Positions 8,262-17,421 are shown, counted from the first letter of the stretch. The stretch is 64,000 bases of DNA from Cognatitamlana sp035818475 (GCF_035818475.1 NZ_JAYMGV010000001.1:2666001-2730000); one strand, 5' to 3'. The notes: generated by a model from the letters alone, not told the origin. Made by a program: numbers and translations.

Positions 8262-9509
8262 ATGATTAAAAAGAAATTAAATCTTTGTTTGCTTCTACTT
8301 TTTAATACCATAGTATTTGCCCAAAACGTTGAAAAACAACCCTCTTCAAGTAAAGCTAAGTGGTATGATATGGTATCGTTAGGAGGGTATATGCAAGCTA
8401 GATATAATGACCTTTATAAAACCAACCCGGATATGGAAAGCCCTCAGGGAGATAGAACTTATGGTGGTTATCATGGTTTTTCTTTGCGAAGAATGCGGTT
8501 GAAAATTACAGGCCAAATTCACCCAAGGGTCTTTTTTTATTTACAGGCAGATTTTGCTTCAGATGGAAAGAACTTAGGGCAGTTAAGAGATGCCTATTTT
8601 GATTATAATCTGGATGAGTTAGGGACATTTAAATTAAGGGGAGGGCAAAGTAAAATTCCTTTAGGATTTGAAAACCTACAGTCTTCTCAAAACAGAATAG
8701 GGTTGGATAGAAACGATCCGCTAAATAGCGCCGTTAAAGATGAACGTGATTTAGGTATTGGATTGCATTGGGCTACTTTAGATAAAAGAGCATTATTTAG
8801 AGAATTGATTGAAAAAGGTTTAAAAGGGAGTGGAGATTATGGCATGACGTATTTGATGCTTTATAATGGACAAAAAGCAAATACTCTGGTGCCTGATGTT
8901 AGTAAATTAAAGCATATAGCTTTACGTTTTACGTATCCATTAAAGTTAAATTCCGGCCAGATCATAGAAGGAGGTGTAAGTGCTTATACTGGTGAATATG
9001 TTACTACAGAGGTTAGCGAAGGTGTTAAGCATAGGAATAGTGATGGGATAACTACAGATATAGATGCAAAAGGGTTGCAATATAGAGATCAACGAGTAGC
9101 AGCACATTTTGTATACTACCCGCAGCCTTTTGGGTTTCAAATGGAATATAATATGGGAGAAGGGCCTGAATATGCCTATGATGTTAACAATGTGCTGGCA
9201 CCACATTCAATTGGTATAGAAAAACTTCAAGGCGGGTATGCTCAATTCATGTATATGATTAGAAAAGGAGAGCAGATCATAACTCCTTTTACAAGGTATA
9301 TGCAGTATAAAGGTGGGAAAAAGTTTGAATTGGATGCCAGGCGATATGATATAAAAGAGTTAGAAATTGGTGTTGAGTGGCAAATCAATAAAGCATTTGA
9401 ACTTACGGCCAATTATACGATTGCAGATAGGAGGTATGAAGATGCATTAGCTCCTATTAATAGACAAAAAGGTCAATTGATCCGGTTACAAATACAGGTG
9501 AATTATTAG
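8262..9509 (+). CDS. Porin of the phosphate-selective porin O/P (OprP) family
   Basis: 415 residues with a signal peptide (ends IVFAQ). The N-terminal strand VSLGGYMQARYN and the segment FSLRRMRLKITGQIHPRVFFYLQADFAS are typical of the OprO/OprP family, as is KLRGGQSKIPLGFENLQSS. The C-terminal strand ends RLQIQVNY. It forms an outer-membrane channel, in the best-known members selective for phosphate or polyphosphate. Bacteroidota members are annotated as porins with no proof of phosphate preference. It is divergent from another barrel gene, with a 20-bp palindrome in its promoter region. No phosphate regulator or transporter lies next to it, so the phosphate role is only a family-based expectation. 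Confidence 0.88.
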   Translation: MIKKKLNLCLLLLFNTIVFAQNVEKQPSSSKAKWYDMVSLGGYMQARYNDLYKTNPDMESPQGDRTYGGYHGFSLRRMRLKITGQIHPRVFFYLQADFASDGKNLGQLRDAYFDYNLDELGTFKLRGGQSKIPLGFENLQSSQNRIGLDRNDPLNSAVKDERDLGIGLHWATLDKRALFRELIEKGLKGSGDYGMTYLMLYNGQKANTLVPDVSKLKHIALRFTYPLKLNSGQIIEGGVSAYTGEYVTTEVSEGVKHRNSDGITTDIDAKGLQYRDQRVAAHFVYYPQPFGFQMEYNMGEGPEYAYDVNNVLAPHSIGIEKLQGGYAQFMYMIRKGEQIITPFTRYMQYKGGKKFELDARRYDIKELEIGVEWQINKAFELTANYTIADRRYEDALAPINRQKGQLIRLQIQVNY

Positions 9510-9542
9510 CAAGGCTTTTATTTACGCTTTGTGTAACAGAGT

Positions 9543-10151
9543 TTATGCCTTCTTTTGCTTGTTTATTTCGTCTTGTAATTGACGTCTTACCTTTTGCTCT
9601 CGCTCTAAAGCGTTTCTGCGGTGCTCATCAAACTCTTCTTCAATCTCTGCCAGATTCTTTTTAGCAGCTATAGTAATGGTATTACTGTTTTTAAACTTAT
9701 AGACGAATAAAAGGAGTAATACCAATAGGGCACCTATTATAGACCACATCAAAACATTATAATTAGTTTTACTCATTTGTGCTCCAAATAAGGCCATATT
9801 GTTTTTTTCTGAATTGGTCTTATCTAAATCTGTTTGGGTATTTGACAGATTAGTTTTTAAATCGGCAATTTCTTTGGCTTGGTTTTCTACTACAGCACGT
9901 GTTTCTGCCAAGTCATTATGTACTGCTTTAAGCGAATCTAAAGTATGGGCTTTAAGCGTATATAGCCAATTCTTTTTTACAACCTTATATTCCTGATATT
10001 TATTGGATTTTCTGATAACAAATTCAAATTGATTATCAATTGTACCACTATTTAATGACAGCTTATCATCTTCAGGTTGCGTTTGCGAAAATGAGGTTGA
10101 TGTTAATATGAAGGTAAATGCTATAAAAAATAAAGTTTTGATAGAATTCAT
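9543..10151 (-). CDS. Exported coiled-coil protein with one transmembrane helix, function unknown
   Basis: 202 residues: signal peptide (ends TSFSQ), a region at about 27-65 with the segment NQFEFVIRKSNKYQEYKVVKKNWLYTL written in part here (NKYQEYKVVKKNWLYTL), a coiled coil at about 68-115 (heptad-like ETRAVVENQAKEIADLKTNL), one transmembrane helix at about 133-151 (LLVLLLLFVYKF), and a charged cytoplasmic helix rich in Glu, Arg and Lys. I recall relatives in flavobacteria carrying the automatic name tRNA (guanine-N1)-methyltransferase, but no SAM-binding or knot motif is visible, so I reject that name. It lies downstream of GAPDH behind a terminator and is probably transcribed alone. Role unknown; an envelope-spanning structural or scaffold protein fits the architecture. 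Confidence 0.8.
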   Translation of the reverse strand: MNSIKTLFFIAFTFILTSTSFSQTQPEDDKLSLNSGTIDNQFEFVIRKSNKYQEYKVVKKNWLYTLKAHTLDSLKAVHNDLAETRAVVENQAKEIADLKTNLSNTQTDLDKTNSEKNNMALFGAQMSKTNYNVLMWSIIGALLVLLLLFVYKFKNSNTITIAAKKNLAEIEEEFDEHRRNALEREQKVRRQLQDEINKQKKA

Positions 10152-10228
10152 TTTCAGGCGAATTTAATTGGTTATAACTGGTTTGCGAATTTATAAAATA
10201 TTGTTAATTATACGATTATAATTAACTA

Positions 10229-10253
10229 AAAAGCCTCAATTATTGAGGCTTTT
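10229..10253 (-). terminator. Intrinsic terminator downstream of GAPDH
   Basis: AAGCCTCAA pairs with TTGAGGCTT around a 3-nt loop, flanked by A/T runs on both sides, so it can act in either orientation. It lies 39 nt past the GAPDH stop codon in the direction of transcription. Confidence 0.75.
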
Positions 10254-10291
10254 ATATATACGGTTTAAATTCTGATTTAGATTATCATATT

Positions 10292-11740
10292 TTAATAATA
10301 AGTATAACGCCTTACTTTGGCTATATATTTAGCAAGCCTGATGACCTGATGACTATAACCATATTCATTATCATACCAAATATAAAGTATAATATTCTTA
10401 CCGTCTTTACGTACAATAGTAGCTTTACTATCATAAATAGAAGGTGCTGAACTACCTATAATATCACTGGATACCAATTCATCGCTTAATTCAAACTTTA
10501 TTTGTTCCACTAAATCACCTTCCAGAGCGTATTTCTTTAAAATGGTGTTAACGCCATTTAAAGAGGTTTTATTTTTTAGCTCTAAGTTTAAAATAGCTAA
10601 TGATCCGTTTGGTACCGGAACACGAATGGCGTTAGAGGTTAACTTGCCTTCTAAACTTGGTAAAGCTTTGGCTACGGCACTTCCGGCACCGGTTTCGGTA
10701 ATAACCATATTCAATCCGGCTGCACGGCCTCTACGGTATTTTTTATGGAAATTGTCAACAAGGTTTTGATCGTTAGTATAAGCGTGTATGGTTTCCAGGT
10801 GCCCGTTTTTTACTCCAAAAGAATCCTCAATTACTTTTAAAATAGGGGTAATGGCATTGGTAGTACATGATGCTGCTGAAAATATATCAAGAGTATCAGG
10901 GTTATAATTGGTGTGATTAACGCCGTGTACTATATTTGGAACCTCTTTTCCTGGCGCTGTTAATAATACTTTCTCTACGCCTTTAGACTTCAGGTGTTTT
11001 CCTAAAGCTTTTTTATCTCTAAAAGCTCCGGTATTATCAATAACCAATGCATTATTAATACCAAATTGTGTATAATCTATGTCTTCAGGTGTATTAGCCG
11101 AAATTATTTTTACTGTAGTACCATTAACAATTAAAGCACTGTTTTTAACATCAATAGAAACTGTACCTGGAAAATCACCGTGAACGGAATCATTACGCAA
11201 TAATGCAGCACGTTTTTCAAGAGTTTTTTCATCAATTAGACCTCTGGTTACTATAGCTCTCAAACGCAATTGGCTGCCTTTTCCCATGCGTACCATAAGT
11301 TCGCGGGCAACTAAGCGTCCTATTCTGCCAAAACCATATAAAATAACATCTTTAGGTTGAATCTCTCCATTTTTATTAGCATCTTTTAGCTTTCTGGCTA
11401 TAAAAGCAGTAGCGTTATTATGCTGATTGTCTTCAAGATGCATTTCATAAGTAAGCTTACCTATGTCTAATTTGGCAGGAGGAATGTCCAGTGATTTAAT
11501 GGCCTGAGCTATTTCCACTGTATCAAAAATTGAAATTGGCTTTTGAACAAATTTCCCGGCATAATTGTGCAGGTTTAAAATCTGGCTTACATTTCTATCA
11601 ATCAATTGATTTCTAAAAAGCACCAGCTCAATAGATTTGTCGTACCAAAGGTCGCTTACAATTTTTATAAATTCAACGGTAGCTTTTCTGCGGTCTGCTT
11701 GAAAAGCCAATTCTTTTTCATAAGTTTTGTCAGAACTCAT
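10292..11740 (-). CDS. gap: Glyceraldehyde-3-phosphate dehydrogenase, long Bacteroidota type
   Basis: 482 residues. An N-terminal extension of about 130 residues (KTYEKELAFQADRRKATVEF) precedes the NAD-binding Rossmann domain (YGFGRIGRLVARELM) and the catalytic domain with the active-site cysteine in SAASCTTNAITP. It converts glyceraldehyde 3-phosphate to 1,3-bisphosphoglycerate in glycolysis or gluconeogenesis; the extended form is common in Bacteroidota beside a classical 330-residue enzyme. An upstream in-frame ATG at 11788 would add 16 residues, but a TAnnTTTG promoter box (11770-11777) lies inside that extension, so I choose the ATG at 11740, which begins MSSDKTYEK. Confidence 0.93.
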   Translation of the reverse strand: MSSDKTYEKELAFQADRRKATVEFIKIVSDLWYDKSIELVLFRNQLIDRNVSQILNLHNYAGKFVQKPISIFDTVEIAQAIKSLDIPPAKLDIGKLTYEMHLEDNQHNNATAFIARKLKDANKNGEIQPKDVILYGFGRIGRLVARELMVRMGKGSQLRLRAIVTRGLIDEKTLEKRAALLRNDSVHGDFPGTVSIDVKNSALIVNGTTVKIISANTPEDIDYTQFGINNALVIDNTGAFRDKKALGKHLKSKGVEKVLLTAPGKEVPNIVHGVNHTNYNPDTLDIFSAASCTTNAITPILKVIEDSFGVKNGHLETIHAYTNDQNLVDNFHKKYRRGRAAGLNMVITETGAGSAVAKALPSLEGKLTSNAIRVPVPNGSLAILNLELKNKTSLNGVNTILKKYALEGDLVEQIKFELSDELVSSDIIGSSAPSIYDSKATIVRKDGKNIILYIWYDNEYGYSHQVIRLAKYIAKVRRYTYY

Positions 11741-11769
11741 AGCTAATAATTTATGTTTATAAGTTTTGG

Positions 11770-11777
11770 CAAAAATA
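11770..11777 (-). promoter_or_regulatory. Promoter box of gap
   Basis: On the minus strand TATTTTTG matches TAnnTTTG and ends 29 nt before the chosen ATG. It falls within the upstream in-frame extension and so helps decide the start codon. Confidence 0.5.
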
Positions 11778-11811
11778 CCATATTTCAAACGTTTTCGTAA
11801 GCTATTTTATT

Positions 11812-11853
11812 AAAAAAATATCCCCATAAAATTCAACGAATTTTATGGGGATA
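11812..11853 (-). terminator. Strong intrinsic terminator downstream of htrA
   Basis: A 16-bp perfect stem (TATCCCCATAAAATTC and its complement) with a 3-nt loop is followed, on the minus strand, by seven T residues. It separates the htrA transcript from the gap promoter. Confidence 0.9.
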
Positions 11854-11875
11854 AAAACCATGATTTTAAAATGTT

Positions 11876-13276
11876 TTATCTAAAGTTGTAACGCTCTTTT
11901 TCTCCGTTAGAATTTATAAGTTCTATTCTTAAATATTCAGAAGCCGATTCACTGTTTAGCACGTCTTGTACATCTTCAACCGAGTTAACTTTAACACCGT
12001 TTATAGCCGTGACAATACAGCCTTCTTCAACACCATTTTTCTTCCAATAGTCAGCATATTCATTATTAAGCTGAACAATTTTTACACCATAGTCAGCGCT
12101 GTATTTTTTTAGATCGGCAGGTTTGGTATCTTTTATTCGTCCTATTAAAGGCATAGTGAATGTATCATTTTTAGCCAGGGTAACGTTTACCGTTCTTATA
12201 GTTCCATCTCTTGATAATTTTAAGCTCACCACATCATCAGGGCGTTTTGAGCTTATATGTCCGGTTAAATCAGAGAACTTTGATATTTTAATATTATCAA
12301 TTTCTTTAATAATATCACCTTTTTCAAGACCGGCTTTATCCGCACCGGAACCATTTACAACATTAGCAATATAAACACCTTCTGTATCATTAACCCCAAT
12401 TTCTTCTGCCATAACACTATTTAAAGCTCCGCCTTCAATACCCAAAATACCATTTTGAACATTACCGTATTCCATAATATCTTCAATGACTTTTTTAGCA
12501 ATATTACTGGGAACAGCAAAAGAATAGCCTATATAAGACCCTGTTTGCGAAGATATAGCTGTATTTATTCCGACTAATTCGCCGTTAGTGTTTACCAGTG
12601 CACCTCCTGAATTACCAGGGTTTACTGCCGCATCAGTTTGTATGAATGATTGCTTGCTAATTCCCGATAGATCTCTGGATTTTGCACTTATAATACCTGC
12701 CGTTACCGTAGAGGTTAAGTTAAAAGGATTACCAACGGCCAGGACCCATTCACCAATTTTTGCAGTGTCAGAATCAGCAAAAACAACGTATGGTAATTCT
12801 TCATCGGCATCAATTTTTAAAAGGGCAATATCTGTTTTAGGGTCAGTACCAACCAATTCAGCCGTATATGTTTTATTGTTATTCAGGGTCACTGAAAGTT
12901 CCTGAGCGTTATTAATCACATGATTATTGGTAATAATATATCCATTAGAATTAATTATAACTCCAGATCCTGTACCTACTTGAGTACGAGGCGTTGATCT
13001 GCCATAAAAGAAATCCTGAAAGGTCATTTGTCCGGAACTTAGTGTTACATTTTTTACATGTACCACAGCATTTACTGTGTTTTCAGCAGCTATCGTGAAA
13101 TCCGGAGCTTCATTTGCCCTAGTCAGCGTGTTTAAATTGCTGGTTGGCAAAAAAGCCGGACTGGCTTCAGCCGTTATTACCACTTGTTTATCTTTTTCTA
13201 AAAATAGCTTGTAGGCTCCTAAGGTAAAAATGCCACCTAATGCCGAAACCAGTACTAATGTTATTATCTTCTTCAT
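11876..13276 (-). CDS. degP: Periplasmic serine protease/chaperone HtrA (DegP/DegQ family)
   Basis: 466 residues: N-terminal signal or membrane anchor at about 3-24, a trypsin-like domain with catalytic triad H119 (ITNNHVI), D149 (DPKTDIALL) and S223 (NPGNSGGAL), then a first PDZ domain at about 275-365 and a second at about 385-460 (GCIVTAINGVKVNSVEDV). It degrades or refolds misfolded envelope proteins. Length and order match the family. It is monocistronic, bounded by a strong terminator downstream and divergent from dapF upstream. It could be DegQ rather than DegP; the two are not separable here. Confidence 0.95.
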   Translation of the reverse strand: MKKIITLVLVSALGGIFTLGAYKLFLEKDKQVVITAEASPAFLPTSNLNTLTRANEAPDFTIAAENTVNAVVHVKNVTLSSGQMTFQDFFYGRSTPRTQVGTGSGVIINSNGYIITNNHVINNAQELSVTLNNNKTYTAELVGTDPKTDIALLKIDADEELPYVVFADSDTAKIGEWVLAVGNPFNLTSTVTAGIISAKSRDLSGISKQSFIQTDAAVNPGNSGGALVNTNGELVGINTAISSQTGSYIGYSFAVPSNIAKKVIEDIMEYGNVQNGILGIEGGALNSVMAEEIGVNDTEGVYIANVVNGSGADKAGLEKGDIIKEIDNIKISKFSDLTGHISSKRPDDVVSLKLSRDGTIRTVNVTLAKNDTFTMPLIGRIKDTKPADLKKYSADYGVKIVQLNNEYADYWKKNGVEEGCIVTAINGVKVNSVEDVQDVLNSESASEYLRIELINSNGEKERYNFR

Positions 13277-13383
13277 AGATTTTCGTTTAAGTTTTATTTA
13301 TTAACATTAAAATTAAATATTTATTGAGTTTCAAAATCAACTTTAACGACGATTTAACAATCAATAAAACGGTTTAATATTTA

Positions 13384-13391
13384 TATATTTG
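13384..13391 (+). promoter_or_regulatory. Promoter box of dapF
   Basis: TATATTTG matches TAnnTTTG and ends 9 nt before the ATG at 13401, predicting a 5' leader of only a few nucleotides. Confidence 0.5.
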
Positions 13392-13400
13392 TGCCATATT

Positions 13401-14174
13401 ATGCAACATACTTTTTATAAATATCAAGGAACAGGGAACGATTTTGTGATGATTGATAATCGTCAACAAAATTTCGACAAAAATAATACCAAACGGATAG
13501 CTTTTTTATGTGACAGACGTTTTGGCATAGGAGCAGATGGGCTAATCTTATTGGAAGATCACCCGGATTATGATTTTAAGATGGTATATTACAATTCTGA
13601 TGGTAATCAAAGTTCCATGTGTGGAAACGGCGGACGTTGTTTGGTGGCTTTTGCCAGGCAATTAGGGGTTATCACAGAAAAGGCTGTTTTTGAGGCCATA
13701 GACGGACTGCATTATGCGAATATTGAAGGTGATATTGTTACGCTTCAAATGCAGGATGTAAATGCGGTAGAGAAGTATGATACTCATGTGTTTTTGGATA
13801 CCGGATCCCCACATCATGTGCAATTTGAAGATCATATTCAAACCTTTGATATTAAAACAGAAGGAGCAAGAATCAGGTATGGGGCACCCTATAATGAAGC
13901 AGGAAGTAATGTGAATTTTGTAAAGAAATTAACTGATGATACCTTTAGAGTACGAACTTATGAACGCGGGGTGGAAGATGAAACTTTGTCATGTGGAACC
14001 GGTGTAACAGCCGTTGCAATAGCTATGCATGCTCTAGGAGAAACTCAAAAAACTAAAGTGAATCTTAATGTAGAAGGAGGAGCGTTACAAGTTTGTTTTG
14101 ATGTGCAGAACAGTTCATATAGCAATGTTTGGCTTATAGGTGCTGCAAAATTTGTTTTTGAAGGTGTGATATGA
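13401..14174 (+). CDS. dapF: Diaminopimelate epimerase
   Basis: 257 residues. It interconverts LL- and meso-diaminopimelate for lysine and peptidoglycan synthesis in the cytoplasm, without a cofactor. The two catalytic cysteines are C74 (MCGNGGRC) and C198 (LSCGTGVTA), and the N-terminus FYKYQGTGNDFVMIDN is characteristic. An in-frame TTG at 13389 would overlap the promoter box, so the ATG at 13401 is preferred. The gene overlaps the following acetyltransferase by ATGA and leads an operon with mltG. dapA is encoded separately at 31150. Confidence 0.96.
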   Translation: MQHTFYKYQGTGNDFVMIDNRQQNFDKNNTKRIAFLCDRRFGIGADGLILLEDHPDYDFKMVYYNSDGNQSSMCGNGGRCLVAFARQLGVITEKAVFEAIDGLHYANIEGDIVTLQMQDVNAVEKYDTHVFLDTGSPHHVQFEDHIQTFDIKTEGARIRYGAPYNEAGSNVNFVKKLTDDTFRVRTYERGVEDETLSCGTGVTAVAIAMHALGETQKTKVNLNVEGGALQVCFDVQNSSYSNVWLIGAAKFVFEGVI

Positions 14175-14695
14175 TTACGCTCAAAGGAGATACCGTTTTT
14201 TTACGAGCTTTAGAACCTGAAGATTTAGATTTTATTCATGAGGTTGAAAATGATGAGTCTATCTGGGAAATAAGCGCTACACAAACACCGTATTCAAAAT
14301 TTTTAATAAAGCAATATTTAGAAAATGCCCATAAGGATATCTTTGAGGTAAAGCAATTAAGACTAGTGGTTTCAAATTATGAAGAAGTAGTTTTGGGTAT
14401 GATAGATTTATTTGACTTTGACTTTAAAAATAAAAAGGCCGGTGTTGGAATTTTGATCAAAGAACCTGATGACAGGTTAAAAGGATATGGAAGAGAAGCT
14501 TTAAAATTACTTGTGGATTACAGTTTTATGCATTTGGATTTGCATCAATTATATTGTAATATTTCAGAGGAAAATGAAGCAAGTATAAAATTGTTTACAA
14601 AACAGGGATTCAAAAAAATTGGATTGAAAAAAGATTGGAACTATGTAAACGGTTCTTTTAAAAACGAATATTTATTTCAGCTAATCAATAATTAA
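14171..14695 (+). CDS. GNAT family N-acetyltransferase (RimJ/RimL-like)
   Basis: 174 residues with a full-length GNAT fold: N-terminal LRALEPEDLDFIHEVENDESIW typical of the RimJ/RimL group (written here only as LRALEPEDLDFIHEV), the acetyl-CoA-binding loop DRLKGYGREAL, and the C-terminal SIKLFTKQGFKKIG. It would transfer acetyl from acetyl-CoA to an amine, possibly a protein N-terminus, but the substrate is not predictable. Its start overlaps the dapF stop (ATGA) and its TAA is directly followed by the mltG ATG, so the genes are translationally coupled. Confidence 0.9.
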   Translation: MITLKGDTVFLRALEPEDLDFIHEVENDESIWEISATQTPYSKFLIKQYLENAHKDIFEVKQLRLVVSNYEEVVLGMIDLFDFDFKNKKAGVGILIKEPDDRLKGYGREALKLLVDYSFMHLDLHQLYCNISEENEASIKLFTKQGFKKIGLKKDWNYVNGSFKNEYLFQLINN

Positions 14696-15739
14696 ATGTA
14701 TATAAAAAAGATACTTCTGGCTATTGCAGTTATAGGGCTTATTGTGGCTGCTTTTTTTGCTAATTTTGTTTATAAGGCTATGCTGAAGCCTAACACAGCT
14801 TTTAATAATGAGTCTGCCTATATTTTTATACCCAGCAGTGCTAACTATCAAGAGGTAAGAGTTCAGTTAGAGTCTTTGTTAGAAGATATAGAATCTTTTG
14901 ATGATCTGGCAGAACAAAAGAAGTATATAAATAATGTAAAAGCCGGGCGTTTTGAGATAAGGAAAGGAATGACCAATAATGATATTATCAATTCCATTAG
15001 AAGTAAAAACCTACCTATAAAGCTGTCTTTTAACAACCAGGAGACCCTTGAGAAACTGGCCGGAAGAGTAGCAAGGCAAATAGAAGCAGATAGTTTGTCT
15101 TTGTTGGAGGCCATGAAAGATAAATCGTTTTTATCGGATAACAATTTTAATGGAGCTACAGCTTTAGGGATGTATATTCCTAACAGTTATGAGTTTTTCT
15201 GGAATACCTCTGCCCAAACATTTAGAAGCAGAATGTTGAAGGAGTACAAGCGGTTTTGGAATGCATCCAGATTGGAAAAAGCAAAAGCCCTTGGTTTGTC
15301 ACCTAATGAAGTGATAGCATTAGCGTCTATAGTTCATGAAGAGTCAAAACAAGCCTCAGAACAACCAAGAATTGCTGGGGTGTATCTGAATAGAATAAGA
15401 ATTGGTATGCCCCTGCAGGCGGACCCTACACTTAAATTTGCGGCCTATCAGTTGCCTAAATATAAGAATACAGTTATAAAACGTGTTTTAAACGTACATA
15501 AAGAAATAGATTCTCCCTATAACACCTATAAGAACCAGGGGTTGCCTCCGGGGCTTATTGCCATGCCGGATATTTCTGCTATTAATGCAGTATTAAACTA
15601 TGAAAAGCACAAATACTTATATTTTGCAGCCGATGCTAAACGTTTTGGGTTTCATAAATTTGCAAAATCATTATCACAGCATAATGTAAATGCCAGGGAA
15701 TACCAACGGTATTTATCAGCTCAAGGTATTAATAAGTAG
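14696..15739 (+). CDS. mltG: Endolytic murein transglycosylase MltG (YceG-like)
   Basis: 347 residues: a single N-terminal transmembrane helix at about 5-27, a LysM-like region near 50-100, and the YceG catalytic domain with the predicted glutamate in ALASIVHEESKQ followed by RIAGVYLNRIRIGMPLQADPT (quoted in part). It cleaves nascent peptidoglycan strands and so sets glycan length. Genomic order dapF-GNAT-mltG-DUF2279 keeps wall-related functions together. The gene starts directly after the preceding stop and its own stop overlaps the GTG of the next gene by one base. Confidence 0.94.
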   Translation: MYIKKILLAIAVIGLIVAAFFANFVYKAMLKPNTAFNNESAYIFIPSSANYQEVRVQLESLLEDIESFDDLAEQKKYINNVKAGRFEIRKGMTNNDIINSIRSKNLPIKLSFNNQETLEKLAGRVARQIEADSLSLLEAMKDKSFLSDNNFNGATALGMYIPNSYEFFWNTSAQTFRSRMLKEYKRFWNASRLEKAKALGLSPNEVIALASIVHEESKQASEQPRIAGVYLNRIRIGMPLQADPTLKFAAYQLPKYKNTVIKRVLNVHKEIDSPYNTYKNQGLPPGLIAMPDISAINAVLNYEKHKYLYFAADAKRFGFHKFAKSLSQHNVNAREYQRYLSAQGINK

Positions 15740-16650
15740 TGAAGCGTAACGTTGTTAATCATATAGTTTTATTAGTTTTATTACCACTATGCTCTTTTTC
15801 CCAATCTAAACTAAATGCTTTTTTAACACCCAGCGATACGCTTAATAAACCAAGGCGTAATGCTGTAGTGATAAGCGAAGTTTCATTAGCTACTATTTCA
15901 CTTATTGGGTTAAATCAACTATGGTATGCTGATTATGACCGTTCAAAGTTTCACACTATTAATGATAATAAAGAATGGTTGCAAATGGATAAGTTTGGCC
16001 ATGCTTTTACATCTTATCAAATAGGTAAGCATGGTGCTCAGTTATTAGATTGGAGTGGTGTAAGAAAAAAAGATCAATTATTATATGGGGCAACTTTAGG
16101 GTTTACTTTTTTAACCGCCGTAGAAGTGTTAGACGGGTACTCCAAAGAGTGGGGGTTTTCATGGGGTGATGTTATGGCAAATGCAGCAGGAACAGGCCTG
16201 TATATTGGCCAGGAATTGCTGTGGGAAGAGCAGAGGCTTGCTTTAAAGTACTCTTTTCATCAAACTAAATACGCAAAAATACAACCTGATAAACTAGGAG
16301 AATCGTTTTTAGAGCAGGTTTTAAAGGATTATAACGGACAAACGTACTGGCTGAGTGCTAATCTGCATGCTTTTTTTAAGGAAAGTAAGATCCCCAGATG
16401 GCTAAATATTGCTGTTGGTCATAGTGTGAGTGGTGTGATAGGGAATGGTAAAGATGTTGACAATCAGTTGTTAACAAATATTTCAACATACCGTAAATAC
16501 TATTTAAGTTTTGATGTAAATTTAAGTGCTATTAAAACAAAATCTCGATTACTGTCAACTATTTTTGATGTATTTAATATGATAAAAGTACCATTTCCAG
16601 CTCTTGAATTTAGTAAAAAGGGCAGTGTATTTCATCTATTCTACTACTAA
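15739..16650 (+). CDS. DUF2279 family exported protein
   Basis: 303 residues with an N-terminal signal (LVLLPLCSFSQS). The DUF2279 block is clear: WLQMDKFGHAFTSYQIG, then a hydrophobic stretch LYGATLGFTFLTAVEVLDG and WGFSWGDVMANAAGTG. E. coli YfiM belongs to this family, whose function is not established; conserved Asp/His/Glu residues suggest an envelope-associated role. The start is GTG, overlapping the mltG stop by one base, which supports co-translation. No terminator is visible before the following promoter. Confidence 0.82.
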   Translation: MKRNVVNHIVLLVLLPLCSFSQSKLNAFLTPSDTLNKPRRNAVVISEVSLATISLIGLNQLWYADYDRSKFHTINDNKEWLQMDKFGHAFTSYQIGKHGAQLLDWSGVRKKDQLLYGATLGFTFLTAVEVLDGYSKEWGFSWGDVMANAAGTGLYIGQELLWEEQRLALKYSFHQTKYAKIQPDKLGESFLEQVLKDYNGQTYWLSANLHAFFKESKIPRWLNIAVGHSVSGVIGNGKDVDNQLLTNISTYRKYYLSFDVNLSAIKTKSRLLSTIFDVFNMIKVPFPALEFSKKGSVFHLFYY

Positions 16651-16695
16651 AAAACACACATAATCGATAAATTTTGAAGTTATCAAAAAAATTCA

Positions 16696-16703
16696 TAATT
16701 TTG
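16696..16703 (+). promoter_or_regulatory. Promoter box of lysozyme-like gene
   Basis: TAATTTTG matches TAnnTTTG, 58 nt upstream of the ATG at 16762. An imperfect ATCGAT palindrome (TAATCGATAA, 16661-16670) lies about 30 bp upstream. Confidence 0.5.
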
Positions 16704-16761
16704 CACGCTCAAATTTCAAGGGGTGTTTGTTATTTAAAACACGCTGAAAAAATTTAAAATT

Positions 16762-17421
16762 ATGGTAAGAAATATTGCAAGTTACGTAACACTTACGCTT
16801 ACAATATTAACACTATTGTATGTTTCGTTTAATTCAAATGAAACTATTGATTTAAGCAGATACTCAACAGAAGGGTTAGACTTAAATTACACAGTAAGTA
16901 TTGACCCGGATGAGAACGATGATCTTCAGGCGTCAAATAATTCAGATTTTGTTTACTCACCTTATTTAGGAAAATCATTTATTGGCTTTAAAGAAGCTTT
17001 GGCTTTTAAAGAATCAGGTGGTAATTATTTTTCGGTAAACACGTATGGATACTTAGGAAAATACCAGTTTGGTGCCAGTACACTTAAGTTGATTGGTATT
17101 CATAACCCTGATAGCTTTTTAAAAGATCCGGAGTTACAAGAAAAGGCATTTATAGCTAATGCAGCTCGTAATAAGTGGATTTTAAGACGAGATATTAAGA
17201 ATTTTGTAGGAAAACGCATTAATGGTGTTATTGTAACTGAATCCGGAATTTTAGCGGCAGCGCATTTGGCAGGCCCCGGTAGTGTTAAAAAATATTTAAG
17301 GAGTTATGGTCTGGATAATTTCGCTGATGGTTATGGTACAACTATTTATCATTATATGAAACGTTTTTCGGGCTATGACACATCTTTTGTAGAGCCGGAT
17401 CAAAAGGCGAAAGCAATTTAA
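16762..17421 (+). CDS. Lysozyme/lytic transglycosylase-fold protein, membrane anchored or exported
   Basis: 219 residues. A hydrophobic segment at 5-23 acts as signal or anchor, followed by an acidic Ser/Asn-rich linker. The domain at about 70-200 has FKEALAFKESGGNYFSVN, LGKYQFGASTL and AAAHLAGPGSVKKYL, reminiscent of SLT/lysozyme-like folds in which the first Glu (LAFKESGG) is catalytic. It probably cleaves or remodels peptidoglycan. Flavobacterial homologues are often named peptidoglycan-binding protein. It has its own promoter box, a leader of about 55 nt, and is convergent with the RsmI-like gene only 6 nt away. Confidence 0.8.
   Translation: MVRNIASYVTLTLTILTLLYVSFNSNETIDLSRYSTEGLDLNYTVSIDPDENDDLQASNNSDFVYSPYLGKSFIGFKEALAFKESGGNYFSVNTYGYLGKYQFGASTLKLIGIHNPDSFLKDPELQEKAFIANAARNKWILRRDIKNFVGKRINGVIVTESGILAAAHLAGPGSVKKYLRSYGLDNFADGYGTTIYHYMKRFSGYDTSFVEPDQKAKAI

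Noticed and set aside
8262..9509. Proof of a phosphate regulon from the OprP-like porin
   Set aside because: The family name suggests phosphate, but no phoB/phoR, pst or phosphatase gene lies next to it and no clear Pho box is visible.
9543..10151. tRNA (guanine-N1)-methyltransferase
   Set aside because: No methyltransferase motif; the protein is a signal peptide, coiled coil and one membrane helix. The name appears to be a propagated database label.
16661..16703. ATCGAT-containing site upstream of the lysozyme-like gene as a third member of the palindrome regulon
   Set aside because: The repeat (TAATCGATAA) is imperfect and shorter, and centre-to-box spacing is 30.5 bp instead of 41.5 bp. 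The 11-bp difference is one helical turn, so it is worth including in a motif scan, but not enough to claim.
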